From Paramacrobiotus metropolitanus (Eukaryota; Tardigrada; Eutardigrada; Parachela; Macrobiotidae), in assembly GCF_019649055.1 (NCBI RefSeq), contig NW_026570342.1, forward strand, positions 186,001 through 250,000: 64,000 nt of DNA. The letters run 5' to 3'. The translations under genes and the position numbers were made by a program. Within the stretch, counting starts at the first letter, position 1. Each line of letters starts with the position of its first letter. Below the pieces are notes generated by a model. It worked only from the letters and a program-made list of their open reading frames with translations. It was not told where the DNA came from and did no database searches. Below, one piece after another: positions 12,193 to 21,053 of this stretch.

Positions 12193-14802
12193 GTCCGTAC
12201 AGCTCGCTCTAAACTAATTAGCAATGAATTCTGCCAGCAGTAATAATTTCACAATCCGCTTAAAAAAATGTGTGGATAATTTCTTTAGAAAATCTGTAAT
12301 ATTTTTATGCGTGTGTTATAAGCATTTTATGCATTTCCTGATTTTTCTAGTTCTATGTGCATTCTGTAAGAGATGAAACACGGAATGCATGACGTAAGAT
12401 TTTTGAGTGACATGGTTTTCTTTACGATTGTGGCTGTTTTGTTATTTAATGCGAAGTAGTACTGTCAAACCGGCGTAGGATTTTCTGGTCATTAACCGTG
12501 TTGCGATGACTCTCAAACCGTCACATATCACCGATGCTTATCATCGCAAGTGCTATAAAAATGGCAAGCGGTCTGAATCAGACCCGCTCTTGTGTGATAA
12601 CCGTTCGCTGTTTAGCTCTGCATCCCTGCCCAATTTGCCTTTTTGAACCGATAGGTCCTGATCACCTGGTCACCTCTCTACTTCCTATCAAAAGACACAG
12701 GAGAGGGCAGAGTTGGTCAGACTGGTCAAAATGCATATGGTCTAAGTTGCCACATGAATGGGACAGTCTATTTTCCTTTCTTTTACTACCTTTTCTGTAT
12801 GTGATGGTGCTGATTATATGTGATTTCGTTTCGCAAGGATCTGGTAAAGAAGGCCAGAGATGCTTTTTCATATCACGCGGCAGCGGTTGCGATGTAACGG
12901 TCGTTCTGTGATATGTAACTTTTAAAGATCGCCGCAACACGGTTATTGTGTGGCAAACTGCAGTACAGTGTCTTTCTTGTATTGGAGGGTGAGAGCGAGA
13001 CTTTTACTATCACCGGGTTTTCAAGTGTACATGAATTTATTCTCAGAATTTTTCGATTTTATTACGAGTATTTGTTGATTTTCTGCCAATTTTATGGTGC
13101 ATGCGTTGCTGTGCGTTTTGTTTCCTAACACGCGTCCAGTATTTTTGTTTTCTCAAAATGGCTGTTCTGACCTACCGTAGTAGGTATCCGCCGAAGGGTA
13201 ATAAGCCGTATAAGCTTTCAAAAGTTCATCTCTGGTGTACCTTTCTCGATTCAGAGTGCACACTGTACAGACGCTTTCGCTACTTCTACATCCTTGTGAC
13301 TTTTTGCACAGCTTAGCTGCTTTCCGAAAAAATAAATCACTCGGGAAAAATGTCTCTTAAACGAAAAAGAAACGCCAAATTAAAGCTACTTTCATCCATG
13401 CAGCAGAATTTTTTCTGCATCTATTTAATAAAATTCTGAACAAAGTTATTCGGATTTACAGTATAACATTTTCTTCCTGTTTTCGCCCTACCCACAGGCT
13501 AAAAACAGAAATTCACCATTAATGAGTGCATAGCACTCCAAATAATTAGTGAACCGGGTTTCAAAAGGTCACGGGGAACCTTGCCACGGCAGCCGCACCG
13601 CTGATGATAAGAAAACACCATTAAAGCAATTTATTGTTACCGGTTAAAGGTTACATAGTGGTCTGATCAGAGGATGAACGATGCGCTTGTCGCATAACGA
13701 ATTCGGCATTTCTTTTTTCATTTTTAACGGGCCAAATTATCCCGTTCTTTTTGTACAGTACAGACCCATGTGTCGTTTCTGTCGATTGCATTGATCGCGG
13801 CTAGGCGGTGATGTGTACTTGTAGCGTTGACACTATGTACAGTAATGACTTACGTTGACTAAACGGCTGTTTTCGCCAGAAACCCGGAAAAGCCTAAGGA
13901 AACGGAGAAGACTACAGAAACCGAGAAAGTCGGTTTTCTGTACGGAAAACCGCTGACGAGGTGTGCGTTTCTTGATGTTTGTTTTTATTTGGCAAGCGCA
14001 GTGTCAATACGCTGCTTAACAGTAAGTACTGTATACTTGCAAGCTCGATACAGCGCCTGAAAAGCCTTTACAAGTTGACGAACCCACCTTGAAGTTGTAA
14101 GGTAGCATACGAGGGTTCGAGCAAGGAATCAAGGCCGGCCTGTGGATGATACACAGATAAAACAAAACGAAAAGACCGCAGCAAAAACAGCATCTATAAA
14201 CAGTGACATTATGGCACCAACACAGCCAACGAACACATCAAGAAGACTCAACAAAGAAAACGAAATGATCAAGTTGACCTTTGCCTCCTTATTTAGCCTT
14301 TTATTTTCAAAATCGTTACGCATCTTTCTGTCAGCAATATCATGTCAGTTCAGACATATAACTACCGTAATGAGGCTACGTAAAATAATTACTTTTAAAA
14401 CTTTTGCCGTTTTAGGGAATTTGAGCACGTAAGAGGAGTTTGTTGAAGCTTTAGAAAAAAACTGTTTAAATATCGATTTGGTTGTTGAGAAGTCGCTCCA
14501 GGAAAGACGAAAGAAATTCATCTGCTCTGGTCGTTAACAAAATTTTGTTTTTCAAAATAAACGGAGCCGGTCGACGGTAATTCACGTCAGCGAATGGATA
14601 CTTCCCAGTGGAAAGTCACTGGAAACCGGAAATACATATATCTAGCACATTCAGAGAAATATCAGCTGTTATGTTTGTGCGTTAACGTATCCTGCGGCGA
14701 TTTCTCAGCTTCGACTGCTTGGTCAGAGCGTGATGTTCATAACGGACACCATGAGTACGTCACGCATTCCGTCCATTAATATTACTAAACAGAAACACAA
14801 GC
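12193..14802. other. Non-coding sequence of duplication unit B
   Basis: No supported gene. 13500-13720 matches 4480-4690 and 43980-44200, with shared blocks such as GCGCTTGTCG and TAACGAATTC. 14590-14910 matches 6260-6540. The part before 13490 has no partner that I can see. Confidence 0.5.
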
Positions 14803-14859
14803 ACACTTTGTACTTCCTCGTGTGGTGACCACAGTCACCACACGAGGAAGTAAAAGTGT
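14803..14859. repeat. Near-perfect long hairpin
   Basis: Two perfect 19-nt arms (TACTTCCTCGTGTGGTGAC and its complement) are separated by a 4-nt loop. Seven further pairs lie beyond a single-base bulge. The homologous site in unit A (about 6460-6490) holds only the right arm, so the left arm is an inverted duplication made in unit B. Confidence 0.8.
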
Positions 14860-15035
14860 CATAATTCTCTTTAAACCCAAGAAAGACCCAGAACGACTGT
14901 CACTCAAGTTGTTTATCTCTGTATCAAACGACAATTTCCACAAACTGTTGATTATTTTACGCGGGGGTATTTGTCCGAAATACTCGTAATGTTGCAAAGA
15001 AATTGCAGCCTTCGGAAATACCTCGCCGTACGACT

Positions 15036-15043
15036 TATAAAAT
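15036..15043 (+). promoter_or_regulatory. TATA box of peptide gene copy B
   Basis: TATAAAAT is in the position homologous to the copy A box. The hAT element at 15164-15902 now separates it from the coding region, so any transcript from here would carry the element in its 5' UTR. Confidence 0.5.
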
Positions 15044-15163
15044 CAGTTTTTTTTTGTTTTACCAAATATAACAAAACAGAACTTCGTTCTTTGCAAACAG
15101 TTTCTTCCGGTACATTGATTTTCTGTAGCCTGTCAAAGGTCACTGCGAAAACTCACTCACCAC

Positions 15164-15902
15164 TAGAGATGGGCAAACTAAAATTAGTCGACTAATTAAC
15201 GGTTAACTTCGGTTAACCTGACCAAAACTAAAAAAATTAGTTTAGCAAACTTTGGTAACTAAAAAATTTAGTCAGAAGCTTTTTAGTGACTAAATATTTT
15301 GGTCAAGTCGATTTTAATTACTAAATCTCCACGGTTAACCGGTTAACCAAAATTGTGTGGTTAGGGCCCTAACAAACCAAGCCCAAATGTACAAAACAAA
15401 TTCATTGGTGCATTACACACCTTCCCTGTACTCAGTACTGCTCTAATAATCGCCTCAAGTATAACCAAATGACGAAACTACGGGCGGACGACTGCAGCAC
15501 TACCAGGAGATGTGTAATGCATCTTGATTTACGGCTATATTATTCCAGTGTCTGAGTGAGCCGCACTAAATGACTGTTTATATACGTGTACTGGAAAGTT
15601 TAAGCTCGTCTGACTCGACAAGCATAGGCGTACGGCGAAATGAGCAACATATTTTTACAAATGACAATAGCCTGGACGCAGTAAATTACACTTAATTTGA
15701 AAACCGAAAAATTTAATTTTAGTCTCGGTTAACTTTGGTTAACCGGTTAAAAATTTTAACCAACTCGTGGTTAACTACTAAGAAATTTAGTCGCCAACGT
15801 TTAGTTGACTAAAAGTTTTAACCAAGTCAGTTTTAGCAACTAAAACTTTTAACCGAGTTTTAGTTTAGTTTAGTTTAGTCAGTTTTAGTTTGCCCATCTC
15901 TA
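15164..15902. mobile_element. Non-autonomous hAT element in 5' end of peptide gene copy B
   Basis: The element has terminal inverted repeats TAGAGATGGGCAAACTAAAA and complement, and a perfect 8-bp target duplication CTCACCAC at 15156-15163 and 15903-15910. The 739-bp interior is non-coding and rich in GGTTAAC and TTAGT iterons near both ends. It inserted just upstream of the old start-codon site. Confidence 0.9.
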
Positions 15903-15928
15903 CTCACCACGAAGTTTTGTCTTTCTCC

Positions 15929-16335
15929 ATGTTGCTGGTCGTCCTGGTGGTCATTGCGGCGGTAGGTAACCTTTCTCATTCTTGCTACAATACTGGTAAA
16001 GTCGACATAAATAAGAATTTCGACAATCGAATAACGTTGAATTAAGGACTTGGATGTAATAAAAAAATAATAAGTAATAATAAAGTAATAAAAAAAAGTA
16101 ATAATAAATTAATAATAAAAAAAAGTTAATAAAAAAGGAGAAAAATAAAGACTTGAATGAAATGAATGGTGGATTGCTGTAGATGGTGATGCCGGGTGAG
16201 GCCGGTGATATCAAGGTGGGTGACAAATGCAGCAAGACGAAGCCATGCCCCAGCGGACAGCAGTGCTTGTTTTCGCACGGCTCCAGCACCGATGGACGCT
16301 GCAAGAAGGCCCACTTGGGACTGGCGCGAAAGTAG
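15929..16335 (+). CDS. Secreted cysteine-rich peptide, copy B (start codon lost, possible internal start)
   Basis: Exons 15929-15961 and 16183-16335 share intron phase and position with copy A. The mature part keeps all four cysteines, the basic tail and the spacing (CSKTKPCPSGQQCLFSHG). The ancestral ATG is ACG here and one base is missing a few bases later. The first usable in-frame ATG is the internal one at 15929. It leaves a shortened but still hydrophobic leader (MLLVVLVVIAA). The hAT insertion lies 26 bp upstream of that ATG. The mature sequence is clean, so either the short start works or the decay is recent. Confidence 0.55.
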
Positions 16336-16459
16336 GCCGTATTCAGCAACCCGGCTACTACCGTGAACGGAACGCCGCCGCGCAGTAGTGCTTCTTCCTC
16401 GTGAAACCGATGCTGAACCAAAAAGAGGATATTCCCTGTTAGATTAAAACGAGCCGAAT

Positions 16460-16887
16460 GTCTCCCACAGAGCAGACATTCGCAGCACTGTTGGAAAAAC
16501 ACCCACCCAACGTGTCTATCAACCGCCCGCCCCCGGGTGCAGCACTGCCCCCGGAAGTTTCCCTACCGAAATATGCGAAGCCATTCGTGCCTTCCCCAAC
16601 GGCTCTGCTGCAGGTCCCGATGGAATGAGGCCGCAATACCTTAAAGAGTTAATCGGTATGAAGCACAACGAACAATCTATAAAGCTTACTCATTTATTAG
16701 CTGCCGTTGCGAACATCATGCTGAAGGGAAAAGTTCCCCAGGAAATTGCAGATGTCTTCTATGGTGCCAGCCTCTTTGCCTTCAAGAAAAAGGACGGCGG
16801 CATCAGGCCTATAGCTGTCGGATTCTGTCTTCGGCGAATAGTGTGCCGCATCGTGTCATACAGATGTCTACGGTAAAACCACACAAG
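16460..16887 (+). pseudogene. 5' fragment of a non-LTR-type reverse transcriptase relic
   Basis: Two frames hold recognisable reverse transcriptase pieces. One carries AIRAFPNGSAAGPDGMRPQY. The other carries AFKKKDGGIRPIAVGFCLRR, the well-known GGIRPIAVG block of a family common in cnidarians, molluscs and other animals. Frameshifts and stops break it. It is cut at 16887 by the giant LTR element, and the rest continues at 40150. Confidence 0.75.
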
Positions 16888-17463
16888 TGACGTATGGGAG
16901 TAGGATCATACGCCGGATGTACGTACTGGATGATGACTGTCCGCCTTCCACCTGCAACATAACGGATAATCTAGTCAATCAATGCTGTGATTTGCTGTTC
17001 TCTTTTACTAGCGATGTATATGATGTCATAACGCGAAGTCTATATAAGTTCTTGTGATGCCTAATATCGGTATCAGTAGTCTGAGATTTACTTCTGACAC
17101 TGCTTTCTAATTACGATTTCCTAGTGTTGTGAACTGTGATGTGAATTGGATAAAGAGACAGCAATACTTGTTCCTACGGAAGTGCATAGTCGTTCCCGGA
17201 TTATCGCTTAGTATACAGGTTTGCTCGTGACACAATCGTCCTAGCTCTTGCCGATCCTCACAGGACTTACGACCGGAAGTTGTGATTAGCTCGTTCCTGA
17301 GGGATTCCTGATCTTCAGTGTTCCTGATTCGTTCGTCTTATTTCCACCTTAGTTCTTCTGTTACAGTTTGAGAGTACGAGTGCCTACCGATTGAGCATTA
17401 CAGGCGTGGAAGAGTAAAGATTGTTCATGGAGCCTTAACCGGCGTGAACGCTTATACACGACA
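16888..17463 (+). repeat. 5' LTR
   Basis: Starts TGACGTATGG and ends ATACACGACA. It is followed directly by the primer binding site. It differs from the 3' LTR only near 17098 (GACAC against GAGAC). Confidence 0.93.
17040..17047 (+). promoter_or_regulatory. LTR TATA box
   Basis: CTATATAA lies about 150 bp into the LTR, where a U3/R promoter is expected. The 3' LTR holds the same motif at 39722-39729. Confidence 0.55.
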
Positions 17464-17481
17464 TGGCGCCCACCGGTGTCT
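17464..17481 (+). other. Primer binding site
   Basis: TGGCGCCCACCGGTGTCT begins directly after the LTR. Its complement ends in CCA, as needed for a tRNA 3' end. I cannot name the primer tRNA. Confidence 0.7.
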
Positions 17482-18254
17482 TTTAATTTTCCCGATGTAA
17501 CAGAAAATTATTGGTGGAAAGTTTGATGGTAATTTACTGGTAAAAAGTGGTCCGTTCAGAAAGGCGTCGAACCGCAAAGGTACGCCGAAGGAGGTCAGCG
17601 TTCCTGATCTGGCCTAGTTAATTTATTTGTAGCGAGCTTCCTCGCAATTGTGAGCTTCCTCACTGGTGAGCTTCCTCGCCAATTAAATTAAATTTAATTA
17701 AATTGGACCGTAGGAATAAACAGTCGAAACCTTAAAGGTCGGCTGTGCTAAATAAACTAGTACTGTGTGGGTAATTTCCGGGTTGTCTGCGCAAAGCAGT
17801 AACCGCGGCGAATAAAGCGTAGTCTGCAGTGTCAGTGTACCTGGCCTGCAGATAGAGCAGATAGTAAGCACCGAGCCATTGTCAGTGGCCAGGTGAGATA
17901 ACGATCTCCAGCAGACTGATAAAGGCAAGCCGCAAGCGGTAGCCAGAATCAGCAGCCAGAGAGAGTTGACCGTGAAAAAGGTAAACATCGGCAAACGGTG
18001 ATTGACCTGTGAGTTTAATATTACAGCAGCACGCAAAGTGCAGCAGTGTAATTTTAGGAATTCATTTACAGTCGAAACCGCAAAGGTCGGCTGTTATTTA
18101 ATTATCACGGAACAATTCAAATCTTAAAGGAGGATTGGGAAGTGATTGTTATTGCACAATAGCAATAACGGTATTTGTCGGAATCAGTAGCACAATCGCT
18201 ACTGTAAGTATTATTTTAAATAGCCGCAAAGGTTATTTAAAATAAAAAGCAGAA
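17482..18254 (+). promoter_or_regulatory. Leader with a series of strong hairpins
   Basis: At least six hairpins are readable. Four share a loop core ACC(GC/TT)AAAGGT: 17563-17586, 17721-17745, 18069-18093 and 18212-18244. Two share an ACAAT loop: 18148-18169 (8 perfect pairs) and 18185-18204 (7 perfect pairs). The last hairpin ends 10 nt before the Gag start and pairs 11 outer bases perfectly. A short GAGCTTCCTC repeat occurs three times at 17636-17680. Packaging, dimerisation or translation control are candidate roles; none is shown. Confidence 0.65.
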
Positions 18255-21053
18255 ATGTCGGGCGGTTCGATTCCTAGAAATCGCCCACCACCGCGTAAGA
18301 TCCCAGATAACAAAGTGATTATTGGGGCGTACGATGGATCGAGAGCTCAGACAAGGTTCAAATTTAACGCAAAAGAAATCCCGTTGAATTTAATGTACAT
18401 CGCTCTTAATGTCGAACCACCAGAAGCACAAGATGCATTCTGTGGAAAGTCATGGATTGATTACCAGGAAATCAGGCGGTACTTAAATTCCAAAACGAGA
18501 TTACCAGCACATTTTAAACCTTGGATTGAGTACGAGGGATGTATCCCTGAAGCTTACCTGGACATTACTGATGAGCAGTTTAAAGCTGCCTTGCAGGATG
18601 CAAACAGGTGGCTGCCAGAATATACGGAAGATTTGAATAGACGAAGAGAGGCGGCTCAAGCCGCACTCACAGCGTCAAAAGCAACTGGAAAAACTCCAAA
18701 AAAACAGGCAGCAAATGAGCGCGTCACGCGCGGTGCCAAGGAGAGAATTCCAGCCCAGGCATCCGGTGCGATATTGGATGAACCCATATCGGAAACCCCA
18801 AGTGTGGCTGAGAGCCAAACAGAACCTCAGTCGTCCCAGTCAGACAATAATTTAATAGCGTTGGCGGCTGCGGATAAAGCAGACATATCCGAGGGATCAG
18901 AAACAAGAGCAAGCAAAAGTATTCGTGGTGGAACAATGACTTTCCACCCGGCACAGCTAAAATTACATAGTTTTGTGTCAGAAAAAGATTTTGAGCAACC
19001 AGATGAGGACTTCCTTACCCAAGCTAGGGAAGTTGATGAGCAGTTAGCTGCGGCAGAAACTGACCAGGACGTGGGCTTGATAGTCCGGCAAACTATGCCC
19101 GTATTGATCCAAAGTCTCCGCACGCTCATCGCATCTACAAAAACAAAAGTAGATGAAATGGGTAATACAATGTCTTTAGACGCTCGTGTAGATACGGAAC
19201 GAAACGAAAAATTGAAATTTCAAAACGATTTCAATGAAATGCGCATTAAATTTGAAAACGAACAAATAGAAAATGACAGATTGGCCAACGAAATACGCAT
19301 TGCGAATGATAATTTGCACACCTTAAGACAAGCCAACAGAAATGCGGAGGCCGCATTTAATGCAATGCAAGATGAGCGCGATACTTTAAAAGACACGAAT
19401 CGTAATTTTGAAAAACAGTTGGAAGATGCCCAGAGAGATCTTTCAAACGCGAAAGCTACGATTGATGGCCTCAGTGCACAACCAGCACCGGATTTAACGA
19501 AACAAATAACTGATTTGAACCAAAAGCTCTCGAAAGCTCAGAAAGATTGTAATTCTGAGAAAGATGCACATAAATTAACTAATAAAAATTTGACGGATGC
19601 ACAGAACCTGGTCACGAAACTTACCAAAGATTTGGATGACGAAAAGAAGCGGGCTAAAGATGCGGAAGACTCTCTACAGCGTGAACTCACACAAGCGAGA
19701 GTGCAGCTGAACAATAAGTCTTCAGTCGGCCCGATGCATATTCCCAAGGAAAAGGATGATGCGTCCCAAAAGGAAATTGAGAGATTGCAGGGTCTGTTGA
19801 CTATAGAGCGAGAGAATGTTCAAAAGGCCCAAAAGGAATTAAAAGATTCGAAAAAGGATAAACGATGTGATAATTGTGAGAACGCGATTCAAGCGAAAAA
19901 TACAGCACAGGCTGATGCATATGAAAAGTCTGAAAGGTCTAATCGGCTGTATGAAGAAAATGCGCAATGCCGAAAGGAATGGCATGAAAAACAAGACCAA
20001 CTTACCAAGATGGAAGTGGATCTAAAGCAAGCGTATGACGAACTTCGTCGGCTTCGAAATACAGATGCTGCTCTTGGCGGTGGTGAAGGATACTTTCAAA
20101 GGGAAGCGCCGGTAGCAACAGGAGACGTATTAAGTCCTTCCGCTTTTACACCATTTAATCCCCAAAATTTCTCGTCATATGTGGATCAGCCTATAGCTAC
20201 TGGCAGTAATCCGGCTGGCATCTTACGCAGGCCTAGGCAGGAATCACGAGTCGAATTCTCGGAGGGTCAGACCATGCTGCGTTCATCGTCAGAAAGTCAA
20301 ATTCCAAGGGAAACGGCACCTGCCAAACCGAGGAAAAATGGCTCAACAGACTTACGCCAGCAAATTCTGAAAAGAACAGCTGACGAATCTAGTCGCCAGA
20401 TGCGAGGAACAGAAAATAGGGACAGTTCCGATACAGAAAATGAATTGATGGATGATGCCCTGATGGAGGATGAACACCGTCGCCCCAGTAGTACGGCCAG
20501 CAATGAGTCTATGTCCAGAAATCCTCAGCTGGAGGAATGGCTGAATAAACAGACCCAAATTTCGGATAGAACGACACTTACACAAGAAAGCGTTGTTGAA
20601 CTTTTAGCGAAATTTGTGGAAAAGGACAGCGATAAAACGGTAGGTGGCATGAAGCTCCTTGCCTTTGACGATGCTCATCCAGAAAAAATTCAAAGATGGC
20701 TCATGAATGTTGAACAATGTAGAGCCACGAATAACTGGAATGATGAAACAACGTGTCGCAGAGTAATCGGTGCATTCACCGGTCCGTCTTTTCAATGGTT
20801 TGAAAAATTTTGGAAAGATAATAAAGGCAAATCATGGTCTGATTTCTTTAAGCCCGCTATTGTAGAGCACTTTAACGGCTCGCTGTCTAAGGCCGACATT
20901 CGTAGGAAAATGAATAATCGCAAATTAGAATTTTATGAACCAGTTCGTGCTTACCTGGATAGTTTCCTCCCATGGTTTGAGGAACTAAAAACATCGGATG
21001 AAGAGCAGGTGGAAGCACTCCTTGATGGCGCATCGACCGGCATGGTTCCGTGA
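18255..21053 (+). CDS. Gag-like structural protein with long coiled coil
   Basis: This 932-codon frame starts at the first ATG after the leader. Residues 1-140 form an unfamiliar globular region. About 300-605 is a long charged coiled coil full of K, E, D, Q and N heptads. A Ser/Glu-rich linker follows, then from about 805 a retrotransposon capsid-type domain (KIQRWLMNVEQCRATNNW, FQWFEKFWKDNKG). The frame stops inside that domain. Homology continues at once in the +1 frame of the next ORF, so the capsid tail and zinc knuckle are not in this frame. It would self-assemble into the particle. The coiled coil is unusual for Ty3-type Gag, which is typically 250-450 residues. Confidence 0.85.
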   Translation: MSGGSIPRNRPPPRKIPDNKVIIGAYDGSRAQTRFKFNAKEIPLNLMYIALNVEPPEAQDAFCGKSWIDYQEIRRYLNSKTRLPAHFKPWIEYEGCIPEAYLDITDEQFKAALQDANRWLPEYTEDLNRRREAAQAALTASKATGKTPKKQAANERVTRGAKERIPAQASGAILDEPISETPSVAESQTEPQSSQSDNNLIALAAADKADISEGSETRASKSIRGGTMTFHPAQLKLHSFVSEKDFEQPDEDFLTQAREVDEQLAAAETDQDVGLIVRQTMPVLIQSLRTLIASTKTKVDEMGNTMSLDARVDTERNEKLKFQNDFNEMRIKFENEQIENDRLANEIRIANDNLHTLRQANRNAEAAFNAMQDERDTLKDTNRNFEKQLEDAQRDLSNAKATIDGLSAQPAPDLTKQITDLNQKLSKAQKDCNSEKDAHKLTNKNLTDAQNLVTKLTKDLDDEKKRAKDAEDSLQRELTQARVQLNNKSSVGPMHIPKEKDDASQKEIERLQGLLTIERENVQKAQKELKDSKKDKRCDNCENAIQAKNTAQADAYEKSERSNRLYEENAQCRKEWHEKQDQLTKMEVDLKQAYDELRRLRNTDAALGGGEGYFQREAPVATGDVLSPSAFTPFNPQNFSSYVDQPIATGSNPAGILRRPRQESRVEFSEGQTMLRSSSESQIPRETAPAKPRKNGSTDLRQQILKRTADESSRQMRGTENRDSSDTENELMDDALMEDEHRRPSSTASNESMSRNPQLEEWLNKQTQISDRTTLTQESVVELLAKFVEKDSDKTVGGMKLLAFDDAHPEKIQRWLMNVEQCRATNNWNDETTCRRVIGAFTGPSFQWFEKFWKDNKGKSWSDFFKPAIVEHFNGSLSKADIRRKMNNRKLEFYEPVRAYLDSFLPWFEELKTSDEEQVEALLDGASTGMVP

